DNA of 64,000 bases from Terrabacter terrigena. Its GTDB lineage: Bacteria; Actinomycetota; Actinomycetes; Actinomycetales; Dermatophilaceae. Shown piece by piece: positions 39,403 to 47,281 of this stretch (positions are counted from its first letter, which is position 1; every line of letters begins with the position of its first letter). The DNA is taken from the NCBI RefSeq assembly GCF_042676085.1, contig NZ_JBHTKH010000009.1, positions 1 to 64,000 of the forward strand. The letters are read 5' to 3'. The notes below the pieces were generated by a model. That model was not told the DNA's origin, searched no databases, and was given only the letters and a program-made list of their open reading frames with translations. A program made the translations under genes and the position numbers.

Positions 39403-40097
39403 GCGGTCACGACCTTGGCGAGGATGCCGAAATGGTCGGACTGCCACACGCTCGCGCAGTGACGGTTCCGACACGTCACGTACTCCTCGCCGTTGGGTCG
39501 CACGAGGGTGCGCTGGTTGCAGCTGGGGCAGCGGGTGGGGATGCGCTGGTCGGCGTCGTCGGTGCCGGTGATGAGGGTGAGGGTGCGCAGGAGCTGCTCG
39601 GCCTCCTCGGCGATGTCGTTGGCGTAGCTCTGGGTGGTGATGTGGGGCAGGCGGGCGTTGAGGTAGCGGGCCTCGGCCCAGGCGTCGGGGACGGGCACGC
39701 CGTCGGTGCGGTACTCGAAGGGGCCGCGCTCGGAGAGCTCGTCGGCGACAGCGGTGGCCCAGGAGTGGAGCCAGCGTGCGGCGTCGTCGGCGGCGTCGTG
39801 GGCGGGGGAGGGGCTGATCTGGTCGACCTTGGTGGCGCGGCGGGTGGGGTCTCCGGTGGGCTGGTCGGGGGGTGCGAGGCGGCCGCCGGGCATGCGGTGC
39901 AGCGCGGTGATGCAGGGGGGCAGGGCGTCGATGGTGTCGCGGAGCTGGATGCCGCAGTGCTGGCAGAACCCGCCGATGACGGCGGGCTTGGGCAGGCAGC
40001 CGCGGCAGTGGTCGTCGTGGTCGGGGCATTCGCGTGTGCAGCCGCAGTCGGGCTGGTGGAGCCCCAGCAGGGTGCATCCTCGCCTGCATCCGGTCAC
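39399..40097 (-). CDS. zinc-ribbon protein, 232 residues
   Basis: Cys clusters at both ends: GCRRGCTLLGLHQPDCGCTREC, then DHCRGC and FCQHCG in the first 60 residues, and RCPSCNQRTLV with TCRNRHC near the C-terminus. The middle is helical (EYRTDGVPVPDAWAEARYL). It resembles actinophage early proteins of unknown function that carry terminal zinc ribbons, possibly DNA-binding. Confidence 0.65.
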   Translation of the reverse strand: MTGCRRGCTLLGLHQPDCGCTRECPDHDDHCRGCLPKPAVIGGFCQHCGIQLRDTIDALPPCITALHRMPGGRLAPPDQPTGDPTRRATKVDQISPSPAHDAADDAARWLHSWATAVADELSERGPFEYRTDGVPVPDAWAEARYLNARLPHITTQSYANDIAEEAEQLLRTLTLITGTDDADQRIPTRCPSCNQRTLVRPNGEEYVTCRNRHCASVWQSDHFGILAKVVTA

Positions 40098-40336
40098 GAC
40101 GCCTCCTCGAGCTCCTCGACGCGGTGCCGGCCTGACCAGCCCGTCATGTCGACGAGCCAGGTGTGGAACGTGACGATCGGCGTGTATGCCGCGGTCTCGG
40201 TGTCGTAGCCGAGGCACTCGGCGTCACGCTTGGCTTCGGCGGCCTCGCGGGCGTCGCGGTACTCCCGCACGAACTGCAGGTGCGGGCACGCGGGGTTGCG
40301 GCGCCGGCACGCCGCCATGCCGGGGGAGCAGGGCAT
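40094..40336 (-). CDS. early protein, 80 residues
   Basis: Not recognised. The N-terminus MAACRRRNPACPHLQF has three Cys including the initial PCSPG; a charged helix follows (DAREAAEAKRDAECLGYD). 4-base and 1-base overlaps with its neighbours support translation. Confidence 0.5.
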   Translation of the reverse strand: MPCSPGMAACRRRNPACPHLQFVREYRDAREAAEAKRDAECLGYDTETAAYTPIVTFHTWLVDMTGWSGRHRVEELEEAS

Positions 40337-40728
40337 CAGGGACCCGCCTCGATAACCCCGGCACGAGCGGCCCGCGCGGCCCGGGAGGAGTTGGGTAGGG
40401 GGGCCCTAGCGCCACCGCCCGGATGCTCCAACAGTGCGGCTCGGGCGGTGGCGCACCCCCTAGCGTCACACGAGTCTTCACCGCCGCCAACCTCGTTGTC
40501 GAGGGTGCCAGCGACCATGCCGTCCGGTGCAGGCCCGGCCGCGTGCGGCTCGTCGCGCCGGTCGTCAGGGGCGCAGTTCGGGTGGGTGCCGATGCCGCGG
40601 GCGACGAGCTCCTCGTGGAGGCGGGTGCCGCAGCCGGCGGCGCAGAACGTCTGGGAGATCCGGCCGCCGAGCCGGCGTGGGTTGCGCCAGGGGCCGGCGG
40701 AGAGGGCGCTGCCCTTGAGCGCTGGCAT
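40336..40728 (-). CDS. early protein with Cys motif, 130 residues
   Basis: Not recognised. SQTFCAAGCGTRLHEELVAR and HPNCAPDD could bind one metal. The second half is low-complexity and poorly protein-like. It is coupled by one-base stop-start overlaps on both sides. The second half may not be conserved. Confidence 0.45.
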   Translation of the reverse strand: MPALKGSALSAGPWRNPRRLGGRISQTFCAAGCGTRLHEELVARGIGTHPNCAPDDRRDEPHAAGPAPDGMVAGTLDNEVGGGEDSCDARGCATARAALLEHPGGGARAPLPNSSRAARAARAGVIEAGP

Positions 40729-40916
40729 CAGCGGGCCCAGACCCGGACGGCGATCAGGTCGCCGGCGTGGCCGGCGTTGCGCCAGGCGAACTGGACGCGG
40801 CCGCGGAACCCGTTCTGGGCGGCGGCTGCTCGCGCTCGGGCGATCGCGTCTCGACGTGCGGCCTCGTCGCGGAACGTGCGGATCCGCAGGTACGTGGTCT
40901 CGGTGAAGACGCGCAT
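40728..40916 (-). CDS. early protein, 62 residues
   Basis: MRVFTETTYLRIRTFRDEAA, then an Ala/Arg-rich helix and a beta end (GRVQFAWRNAGHAGDLIAVR). Not recognised. Coupled by TGATG-type overlaps. Confidence 0.5.
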   Translation of the reverse strand: MRVFTETTYLRIRTFRDEAARRDAIARARAAAAQNGFRGRVQFAWRNAGHAGDLIAVRVWAR

Positions 40917-41182
40917 CAGTTGCTCGCTCTCAGCCAGGGCAGCCGCCTGCGGAGGCCGTCGCGGACGATGCGGCGGGCTTGGTCGTGGCACTCGGCGCGG
41001 TAGAACGTCCACTGGTAGTCGGGGTCGTTCGTGTAGGCGACGGACCGGCCCTCGAGGCTCGCGACGATGAACAGCGACGTCACGTTGGGGTGGGTGAACT
41101 CGAGGGTCCGGCTGTAGATGACGGGGATGCCGTTCGGTGTGCTGGGGCCGCCGTGCCTGAAGCGGTACGGAAACCTGGTCAT
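40916..41182 (-). CDS. early protein, 88 residues
   Basis: Aromatic-rich small protein (MTRFPYRFRHGGPSTPNGIP, then RSVAYTNDPDYQWTFYRAEC) ending in a basic helix (ARRIVRDGLRRRLPWL). Not recognised. One-base stop-start overlaps. Confidence 0.5.
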   Translation of the reverse strand: MTRFPYRFRHGGPSTPNGIPVIYSRTLEFTHPNVTSLFIVASLEGRSVAYTNDPDYQWTFYRAECHDQARRIVRDGLRRRLPWLRASN

Positions 41183-41808
41183 CACCAGTTCCCGTCTGCG
41201 AGGTGGTTGGCGAGGTCGATGACCGCCTGGACGCCTTCGGGGCCTTCGCGGTAGACGTCGCGGGGGATGCGGTCTCGGAGCATCGTGTTGCGGGCTGTCC
41301 ACCAGCGCCGGACGCCCTCGAGTGACCACACGTCCGAGAGCACCTGCTCCACCTCGGCGGGTACGTTGTGCTGGGCGCCCCGGTGTGCGTCATCGTCCCT
41401 CGGGAGGGGAGAAACGTCCGGGGCGCCACCTGACGTCGCGGGCTCCGCGGGACCGACGGCCAGCGCGGCGCGGAGATCGTCGAGCGCAGCGTCCATCGCC
41501 GCGTCGCTCTCGGCGGTCACCAGCACGACGCCGGAGCGGAGGCAGTCGTCGCACGGTTCGTAGGTGACCATGCCGTCGTCGGCGGTGAGCACCGCTCGGG
41601 CAGCCGCCTCGACTCGCGCCACCTTGGCCTCGGCAACCTGGGCCTCGTGGTACTGGCGGGCGACCTCCTCCTCGGAGTCGGCCAGCCGCCGACGCAGCTC
41701 GGCGTCGAACCAAAACCGTCGATGGCACGCCGCCTCGTCGACGCAGATCCAGCCGTCGTCGTAGGTCGTCTTGGCGATCATGCGGTGCTGGCACTGCTGC
41801 TCGGTCAT
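41182..41808 (-). CDS. early protein with coiled coil and Cys motif, 208 residues
   Basis: Begins MTEQQCQHRMIAKTTYDDGW with Cys/His residues. A coiled coil follows (ADSEEEVARQYHEAQVAEAK), then YEPCDDCLRSGVVLVTAESD. The C-terminal helix ends NHLADGNW. Not recognised. Confidence 0.55.
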   Translation of the reverse strand: MTEQQCQHRMIAKTTYDDGWICVDEAACHRRFWFDAELRRRLADSEEEVARQYHEAQVAEAKVARVEAAARAVLTADDGMVTYEPCDDCLRSGVVLVTAESDAAMDAALDDLRAALAVGPAEPATSGGAPDVSPLPRDDDAHRGAQHNVPAEVEQVLSDVWSLEGVRRWWTARNTMLRDRIPRDVYREGPEGVQAVIDLANHLADGNW

Positions 41809-42308
41809 CTCGTCTCCTGGTCGATGAGGGTGCGGGCGGCGTCGACGTGCTCCGCCGGCGGGCGCGAGGCCGCGATGGGGTCCGCCTTCGCCTTTCGCCT
41901 GGTGCGCCGGTGCGCGGGGATCTCCGCGCGGACAGCGTCGGCGAGTGCCTTCGCGGTCGCCTCGTCCGTGACGAGCGTCGAGGAGCAGTCGGGGCAGCGG
42001 TCGGCGCCGACGGGGTGGTCCTCGTGCGCCATGCACGTCTTGTGCATCGGGCACTGGGGGTGCTGGATCTTGGCCGGGACGATGCCGCCGAGGTCGGCGA
42101 TGAGCTTCCACCAGCGGCCTTTGGGGTCGAGGACGGTCTCGGGGGTGGAGCGGTCGAGGTGGGCCACGATGCTGAGGGCGAGGTGGACGTCCCGGTAGGG
42201 ATGGTTCTTGAGGTGCAGTCGCAGGAACGCGTCGACGGCCTCGACGGTCCAGTCGCCTCGGATGGCGGCGACGGAGCGGGCGATCCGCTGCCGCTCGGCG
42301 GCCATCAT
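41805..42308 (-). CDS. early protein, 167 residues
   Basis: An N-terminal helical domain (RQRIARSVAAIRGDWTVEAV, FLRLHLKNHPYRDVHLALSI) is followed by a zinc-type HPQCPMHKTCMAHEDH and RCPDCSS cluster, then a basic tail. The first part resembles a domain common to actinobacterial phages, of unknown function; DNA-related roles are likely given the neighbours. Overlaps endonuclease VII by 4 bases. Confidence 0.6.
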   Translation of the reverse strand: MMAAERQRIARSVAAIRGDWTVEAVDAFLRLHLKNHPYRDVHLALSIVAHLDRSTPETVLDPKGRWWKLIADLGGIVPAKIQHPQCPMHKTCMAHEDHPVGADRCPDCSSTLVTDEATAKALADAVRAEIPAHRRTRRKAKADPIAASRPPAEHVDAARTLIDQETR

Positions 42309-42853
42309 GATTCGACCCTCGAGTGGAATCCCGGTATGCGCGCCCGCGCGTCACTTGAGGTCAGGTGATCTCTGGTCCTCAGCCATGTTTCTCCGTTAGT
42401 CCGTCCGTTGTGTCCGTCCGTATGGAGTCCCACATGGGAGTCGCAGACGGGAGGCGCGTCCGCGAGCCTCGTTCCGGTCGCAAGGTAGTCAGCCATGCGG
42501 CGCAACGTCTCGGGAGAGTCGAAGGCGTAGCCCAGTGCCGAGTTGCACCACTGGCACAGCACTCCCCGCCGGCAGTCGGAGCACGACTTGTCACCCGGGC
42601 AGCAGGAGCGGTCGTGGTCGACGACCCAGCCCTTGCGGCCCGGGACGGTGCTGCCGCAGATCGCACAACCATCCTGCGCAGCAGCCACGGCGGCCTTCTC
42701 ATGCGAGCCGAGCCCGTGCTTGCGGCGCTGGGCGGCGTCCGACAGGCATGTGCAGCAGGAGGATTCGAGCCCATCCCGGCTCGAATCGCGCAGCCCGAAG
42801 AGCTCGACGGAGCGTCGACGACCGCAGGTCGCGCACTGCTTCGTGCGGATCAT
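42305..42853 (-). CDS. recombination endonuclease VII-like
   Basis: 182 residues. KQCATCGRRRSVELFGLRDS at the N-terminus is a CxxC ribbon. The core CAICGSTVP, then WVVDHDRSC, then RRGVLCQWCNSALGYAFDSP, is the endonuclease VII signature (zinc cysteines, DHD, LCxxCNxxLG). These enzymes resolve branched DNA and Holliday junctions before packaging. The C-terminal 50 residues are Asp/His/Gly-rich. Confidence 0.88.
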   Translation of the reverse strand: MIRTKQCATCGRRRSVELFGLRDSSRDGLESSCCTCLSDAAQRRKHGLGSHEKAAVAAAQDGCAICGSTVPGRKGWVVDHDRSCCPGDKSCSDCRRGVLCQWCNSALGYAFDSPETLRRMADYLATGTRLADAPPVCDSHVGLHTDGHNGRTNGETWLRTRDHLTSSDARARIPGFHSRVES

Positions 42854-43239
42854 GACGCCTCCCGCCAGCAGCCGCAGTCGGGCCCGTGGTGGCGGACGCA
42901 GTTGCCCTTGGCAGACGCGCGACGCTTCGTCTCGCGAACCGACTCGGTGGCGGCCGCCGAGGGCTGACGGGCGGTGAAGTTTCGGATCTGCCAGCCGCCC
43001 GGGGCGTCGTCCCACAGGCCGTACTTCTGCAGGAGTCGTGCCGTTCCGGTCGTCGCGTGGATGCTCGACAGGGCGTAATTCGGGATCCGACCGTCGGTGC
43101 CCTGCCCGCCAGACCACGCGAAACTGGCCATGTAGTTGGCCCACGCCTGCCACTTTTTGGGCGACGGGTCGCTCAAAAGCGCCAGGATTTTGTCGTGCGA
43201 GGCGATGTTTGAGTCGAGTCGCACCCAGGGGAGTCCCAT
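42850..43239 (-). CDS. replication-initiation-like protein (short)
   Basis: 129 residues. GLPWVRLDSNIASHDKILAL followed by KWQAWANYMASFAWSGGQGT and TARLLQKYGLWDDAPGGWQI matches the N-terminal winged-helix of phage replisome-organiser proteins. The usual C-terminal DnaD-like region is missing, replaced by a short Cys/His tail (CVRHHGPDCGCW). It may load host replication proteins at a phage origin. Confidence 0.6.
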   Translation of the reverse strand: MGLPWVRLDSNIASHDKILALLSDPSPKKWQAWANYMASFAWSGGQGTDGRIPNYALSSIHATTGTARLLQKYGLWDDAPGGWQIRNFTARQPSAAATESVRETKRRASAKGNCVRHHGPDCGCWREAS

Positions 43240-43556
43240 CAGGCGGCGGCCTCCTTTCGCTCTCGTCGCTTCTTCTGGGGCTTGCTGGTGAGGTGGTGGG
43301 CTCCGCACAGCGGGCACTGGTAAGCGCGGCGCTCGCGGCGGTGGACGCGGCCGCGGTTGCGGTCGACGGTGGCGCCGACGAGCTCGCACTGCGCCTGGTG
43401 CTCCGTGAGCTTCCGCTTCCCGGAAGGGCAGGGCCGGCGCGCGCTGGCGCGCCTCTCGGGCGGCGTGAGGGCGTTGCGGGCCTCTGCCTCGCGCCGGCGC
43501 TGTTCGCGAGCTCTGCGGGCCGCCCCGGCGCCCTGCCAGCCGCTGTAGCGGCTCAC
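43239..43556 (-). CDS. basic zinc-finger-like protein, 105 residues
   Basis: Very basic (REQRRREAEARN, KKRRERKEAAA at the end) with YQCPLCGAHHLTS, a C-x2-C-x2-HH zinc motif. It probably binds nucleic acid. Coupled by TGATG to the next gene. Confidence 0.55.
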   Translation of the reverse strand: MSRYSGWQGAGAARRAREQRRREAEARNALTPPERRASARRPCPSGKRKLTEHQAQCELVGATVDRNRGRVHRRERRAYQCPLCGAHHLTSKPQKKRRERKEAAA

Positions 43557-43735
43557 GACTCGGCCCTCGTCTTGATCGTGAGGATGGTGGTGCCGGTGCC
43601 GGGGTAGTGCTGCACACCGTCGAGATAGCGGTTCCCGTCGGTGATGACCAGGAAGTCGTTGGCGATGACAGCGCTCTGGCTCTCGCCAGTGTCGAGGTCC
43701 TCGCAGGTGACGCGGGTGCCCTGGTCGTCGCTCAT
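43553..43735 (-). CDS. early protein, 60 residues
   Basis: Small beta protein (MSDDQGTRVTCEDLDTGESQ, then FLVITDGNRYLDGVQHYPGT). Not recognised. It lies directly downstream of recT with 4-base overlaps on both sides. Confidence 0.5.
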   Translation of the reverse strand: MSDDQGTRVTCEDLDTGESQSAVIANDFLVITDGNRYLDGVQHYPGTGTTILTIKTRAES

Positions 43736-44637
43736 GACTCGGCTCCTGCCTGGTCGTCGACGATCTCGCCCTCGGCGACCGCGGCGCTGTCGTCGTGCAC
43801 GTCGCGCTCGGGGTGCGACGAGACGAGCTCCGGCTGCGACGTCGGCGTCAGGTCGACGCGCACGGTGTCGTCGACGGCGAGCGCGACGGCGAGGTCGGTG
43901 CCCTTCGGCATGAACTTCGACAGCTGCCGGACGCATGTCTTTTTGGCCATGCCGTCGAACTCGGTCGCCCAGGGCCCGACGACCTTGCCCTCCTTGGTCT
44001 TCGCCATGGCGTACCGGTCGCGGTAGACCTCCATTTCGGCCCTGGTCATGTCGTAGAACGAGGTGCCGCCGTTGGCGAACCGGACCACCGCGTAGTAGGC
44101 GACGGGCTCGCCTCGAGGGCCGGCTGCCGGCCGGTGGACGAGCTTCTCGTCGACGCCGTACTCGCGGGCGAAGTAGTCCTTCTCGTGGACGGTGCGGGCG
44201 CTGATCGACTGGATCTGTCCGGACCGGTGGGCGAGCTCGACGAGGCCCTGGTAGCCGATGATGAGCTGCGCCTCCCAGGCGCCGCGGCGTTCGCGGGTGG
44301 AGCCGTCGTCGAGGGTCTCGATCCAGATGGCCTTCCGGTTCCAGAACGGGACGAGCCAGCCGTGGCCGAGGACGCCGATGCGCAGTCCGAGCTGGGCCAT
44401 CGTCATCGCGCCGCCGAGCACGGAGGCGTGGGTGCACTTGTGCAGGTCGGGGTTCTTCGACAGGGCTGTGAGGACGTCGCGGACGATCTGCTTCGCCTCG
44501 ACGCCGCGCGGGGCCGCTAGGGCGAACTGCTGCTCCATGCGGCGCACCTGCTCGGTGAGGGTGGGCGGCGCCGGCCGCTCGGACGGCAGGGCGACGTCGG
44601 CGCCCGGCTGCTCCTGCTGCTGCTGCTCGGTGGTCAT
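43732..44637 (-). CDS. recT: RecT-family single-strand annealing protein
   Basis: 301 residues. RecT binds ssDNA and anneals complementary strands in phage recombination. Signatures are DVLTALSKNPDLHKCTHASV, AQLIIGYQGLVELAHRSG and RDRYAMAKTKEGKVVGPWAT, followed by FDGMAKKTCVRQLSKFMPKG. The N-terminal 30 residues are Gln/Pro-rich and the C-terminal 50 are acidic. It is coupled to the exonuclease gene just upstream, the usual RecE/RecT-type pair. Confidence 0.93.
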   Translation of the reverse strand: MTTEQQQQEQPGADVALPSERPAPPTLTEQVRRMEQQFALAAPRGVEAKQIVRDVLTALSKNPDLHKCTHASVLGGAMTMAQLGLRIGVLGHGWLVPFWNRKAIWIETLDDGSTRERRGAWEAQLIIGYQGLVELAHRSGQIQSISARTVHEKDYFAREYGVDEKLVHRPAAGPRGEPVAYYAVVRFANGGTSFYDMTRAEMEVYRDRYAMAKTKEGKVVGPWATEFDGMAKKTCVRQLSKFMPKGTDLAVALAVDDTVRVDLTPTSQPELVSSHPERDVHDDSAAVAEGEIVDDQAGAES

Positions 44638-45539
44638 GCGGCTTCTCCTTCGGTGGGGATCTCGTCGATGTCGATGGGGGCGTCGCGCAGCACGTACGGC
44701 GGCAGCGAGACGCGGTGCACGCGGGCCTCGTAGCCGGGCCACAAGCCGGACGTCATGCAGTCGAGGTAGAGCCGACGTGCGTCCCGGTTGCGCTGCGCCC
44801 CAACGGCTCTCGACTCGGCGTCGAGCTCGCACACGCTGACGAGGTACGGCGCGGTCTTCTCCTGGACGATGAACAGGAACGCGTGCGACTCGCCCGTGAG
44901 CCGGTCAGCGAGCTCGGGGTACCAGCGGTCCTGCATCACGTAGTTGAAGTCGTTCGCGGTCTTCCCGAACCGGTCCGGGTCGGCGGTGGTGCTCGTCTTG
45001 TAGTCGACGATGCAGGGCCGGCCGGAGCGCAACCTGGTCGTCCAGTCGAGCCGGCAGCGCAGCATGATGCTCGTCTCGGGGTCGCGGTCGAAGAGGGACC
45101 GCTCGGGCTCGCCGTCGCGCAGCAGCTTGGCCGCGATCGGGTGCTGGCGCAGCTGCTCGGCCATGGCGTCGATGCGGTCGACGACGTCGGGCTTGAGGAC
45201 GGTGTAGCCGGCGGTCTTGTGTTCGGCGACCCACGCCTTCGCGTCGTTGCTGCGTATGCCGCCGTCCGACGACAGCAGCTCGGCCGGCACGGCGATCGTG
45301 GGCTCGCCGACGCCGAGGACCTTCGCGTGGGCGGCGCGGCCCTCGTCGAACGTGGACGTCGAGCGGGGATGCTGCCGCTCGTGCTGGAACCGGGCGGGGC
45401 AGTCGAGCAGGAGCTTCGCGCCGGAGTAGGACAGCGAAGTCTCGGGGACGGGGTCGGCGTGGTACCGGTCCTCAGGGAGGCCGGCGAAGATCCCGGGACG
45501 GGTGATCCGAACCCGGCGGCTTCCGTCCTGCACCTTCAT
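44634..45539 (-). CDS. PD-(D/E)XK exonuclease partner of RecT
   Basis: 301 residues. PETSLSYSGAKLLLDCPARF at the start, FDEGRAAHAKVLG, then SIMLRCRLDWTTR and CIVDYKTSTTADPDRF supply the D, D/E and K of the PD-(D/E)XK fold (LDW; DYKT). YVMQDRWYPELADRL provides the QxxxY motif of the lambda-exonuclease/RecE branch. It degrades one strand of dsDNA to give ssDNA for RecT. ATG 45539 (MKVQDGS) fits. Confidence 0.88.
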   Translation of the reverse strand: MKVQDGSRRVRITRPGIFAGLPEDRYHADPVPETSLSYSGAKLLLDCPARFQHERQHPRSTSTFDEGRAAHAKVLGVGEPTIAVPAELLSSDGGIRSNDAKAWVAEHKTAGYTVLKPDVVDRIDAMAEQLRQHPIAAKLLRDGEPERSLFDRDPETSIMLRCRLDWTTRLRSGRPCIVDYKTSTTADPDRFGKTANDFNYVMQDRWYPELADRLTGESHAFLFIVQEKTAPYLVSVCELDAESRAVGAQRNRDARRLYLDCMTSGLWPGYEARVHRVSLPPYVLRDAPIDIDEIPTEGEAA

Positions 45540-45871
45540 GCTGCACCCGCCTGACGTCGCGCGGCCTCGGCCGCCTTGCGCGCCCGCCACTTCCGGCGCA
45601 GCACGCGGCGCTCCGACTCGGACGTGCCGCCCCACACGCCCTCCAGCTGCCTGTCGCTGTTGAGCGCGAAGAGCAGGCACTCGCGGATGACGGGGCAGCC
45701 GCTGAGGCAGATCGCTTTGCCGTGCCGGGCGGGCTGGCCCTTGCTGGGCAGCCATACGTCGTCGACGGGGCCCGTCTGCGCGCAGAGGCCGAGGACGCGC
45801 CAGTCGTGGGAGGGCTCGGAGTCGAGCTGCGGCCGCGGCGTGATGACACGGGGCTCGTGGAGGCGGATCAC
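45536..45871 (-). CDS. WhiB-family iron-sulfur regulator (variant)
   Basis: 111 residues. Actinobacteria-specific redox/transcription proteins with a 4Fe-4S cluster held by four Cys. Here the Cys are in VLGLCAQTG, AICLSGCPVIREC, followed by the EGVWGG turn and a basic end (ERRVLRRKWRARKA). The central spacing is C-x3-C where WhiB proteins normally have C-x2-C. Phage WhiB proteins are known to interfere with host WhiB regulation or exclusion, so a host-takeover role is plausible. GTG 45871. Confidence 0.85.
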   Translation of the reverse strand: MIRLHEPRVITPRPQLDSEPSHDWRVLGLCAQTGPVDDVWLPSKGQPARHGKAICLSGCPVIRECLLFALNSDRQLEGVWGGTSESERRVLRRKWRARKAAEAARRQAGAA

Positions 45872-46740
45872 GACGCGGCCCTCCTGCCGGCGGCCGCCCA
45901 GGAGTCGAGCTCGTTCGCGGGCAGACCGAGCGTCTGCCGGTCCCGAAGCACCTGCCGCTTGCTGACGCCGGTCTGCTGCTCGATCTCGCCGTCGCTGAGG
46001 CCGCGGGTGTGCAGGCGTCGGACGACCTCCCGGCGGTCGGCGTCGCTCAGCTGCACCGCCTGGTCGCCGTCGATGCGGCGCCGTACGGCGGCCTCGTCGA
46101 ACCCGCGCGGGGCGGCCCGCCGCAGCAGGTGGGCCGGCCTGGCTGACGGGTCGTCGATGGTCTCCTCGTCCCACGCGAGGGGCGGGGCGTAGCCGCGGCG
46201 GCGGGCGTCGTTGCGTCCGCGCTCGTGGATCGGGCAGTCGCCGCGGCGGACCATCGGCTTGTCGACCGGCACGGTCATGCTCAGCTCGTCGTAGACGGCG
46301 CGGACGCGGGCGGCCGTCTCGGGCGTGACGCGCTTGTAGAGGCCGGTCATGATGTGGCCCACGCGCGAGTCCGAGACGCCGAGCCGCTCGCCGATCTCCG
46401 GGCAGGTCCAGCCGAGGGCGTAGAGCGCCTGCAGGCGCCGCATCGTGCCGACCGGGGCGACCGGCTTCGGGACGAGCCCGAGGTACCGCCTCTTGCGGTA
46501 GTCGGTGGCTTTCGCGACTCCTCGAGCCCGCTTCTCGCGGTTCGCCTCGTCGTCGGCGCGCCAGGCGTCGATGTCCGCCGGGGTGGGCCACTCGGGGTAG
46601 CGAGCGGCCCGCGCCTTCTTCCACTTCGCCACGGTCTGACGGAGGACGCCGGTCTCGCGCTCTGCGGCACGTACGCCGCGCGCGTCGGCGATGTCGAGGG
46701 CGCGGCGCACGATGCCGAGGTCGGTGTGGATCCGGGTCAC
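45868..46740 (-). CDS. multi-HTH DNA-binding protein, 290 residues
   Basis: At least three HTH-like segments: an N-terminal AERETGVLRQTVAKWKKARA, a central YALGWTCPEIGERLGVSDSR and a C-terminal TRGLSDGEIEQQTGVSKRQV. It is probably a regulator or DNA-organising protein. No enzymatic motif. It lies upstream of the recombination genes. Confidence 0.7.
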   Translation of the reverse strand: MTRIHTDLGIVRRALDIADARGVRAAERETGVLRQTVAKWKKARAARYPEWPTPADIDAWRADDEANREKRARGVAKATDYRKRRYLGLVPKPVAPVGTMRRLQALYALGWTCPEIGERLGVSDSRVGHIMTGLYKRVTPETAARVRAVYDELSMTVPVDKPMVRRGDCPIHERGRNDARRRGYAPPLAWDEETIDDPSARPAHLLRRAAPRGFDEAAVRRRIDGDQAVQLSDADRREVVRRLHTRGLSDGEIEQQTGVSKRQVLRDRQTLGLPANELDSWAAAGRRAAS

Positions 46741-46979
46741 GGATTCGGCCTTTCGACGACGGTCAGGCGGCCGACCTCGACGGACTGGTTGACGTAGCCG
46801 TCGATGGTGAGGTTGGCGAGCACGCCGCCGCGCGCGGGCTGCCAGAAGTCCTTGACGGTCCAGCGGCGCTTGCCCTTGCCGACCTGCACGATGTCGCCCG
46901 CCCGGACGACGGACAGGTCGTCGGGCAGCTCGTACGCCTTCTCGGTGGGCACGAGGTCGATCGGCTCGTCGGGGCTCAT
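46737..46979 (-). CDS. early protein, 80 residues
   Basis: Beta-rich (SVVRAGDIVQVGKGKRRWTV, then GVLANLTIDGYVNQSVEVGR), like a small barrel. Not recognised. 4-base overlaps on both sides. Confidence 0.5.
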   Translation of the reverse strand: MSPDEPIDLVPTEKAYELPDDLSVVRAGDIVQVGKGKRRWTVKDFWQPARGGVLANLTIDGYVNQSVEVGRLTVVERPNP

Positions 46980-47281
46980 GAGAGGACTCCTTCGACCTCG
47001 AGGCAGTCGATGCACATGCCCGGGCGACCCATGTCGATGCCGCAGCGGACGCACGTGCCGCCGGCCGCTGTCGTGGCTGCTACGGAGTAGCGGTCCTTGA
47101 TGGGGACGTGACGCAGGGTGGTCTTGAGGTGGTAGTAGACGGCTGCGGGGACGCACCCGTAGTGGCGGGCGATCGCGGCTGCGCTCTCGCCGCGGTCGTG
47201 GCGGGCGAGGATGTCTCGGCGCTGCTCGTCCGTGAACCGGGGCCGGCCGCGGCCGTAGCCGCCGTTGGTGCCGGCGCTCAT
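46976..47281 (-). CDS. HTH protein with zinc motif, 101 residues
   Basis: FTDEQRRDILARHDRGESAA followed by IARHYGCVPAAVYYHLKTTL is a homeodomain-like HTH; the C-terminus has CVRCGIDMGRPGMCIDCLEV, a double CxxC ribbon. Likely DNA-binding regulator. The start MSAGTNGG at 47281 is fixed by the overlap with the ParB-like gene. Confidence 0.7.
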   Translation of the reverse strand: MSAGTNGGYGRGRPRFTDEQRRDILARHDRGESAAAIARHYGCVPAAVYYHLKTTLRHVPIKDRYSVAATTAAGGTCVRCGIDMGRPGMCIDCLEVEGVLS

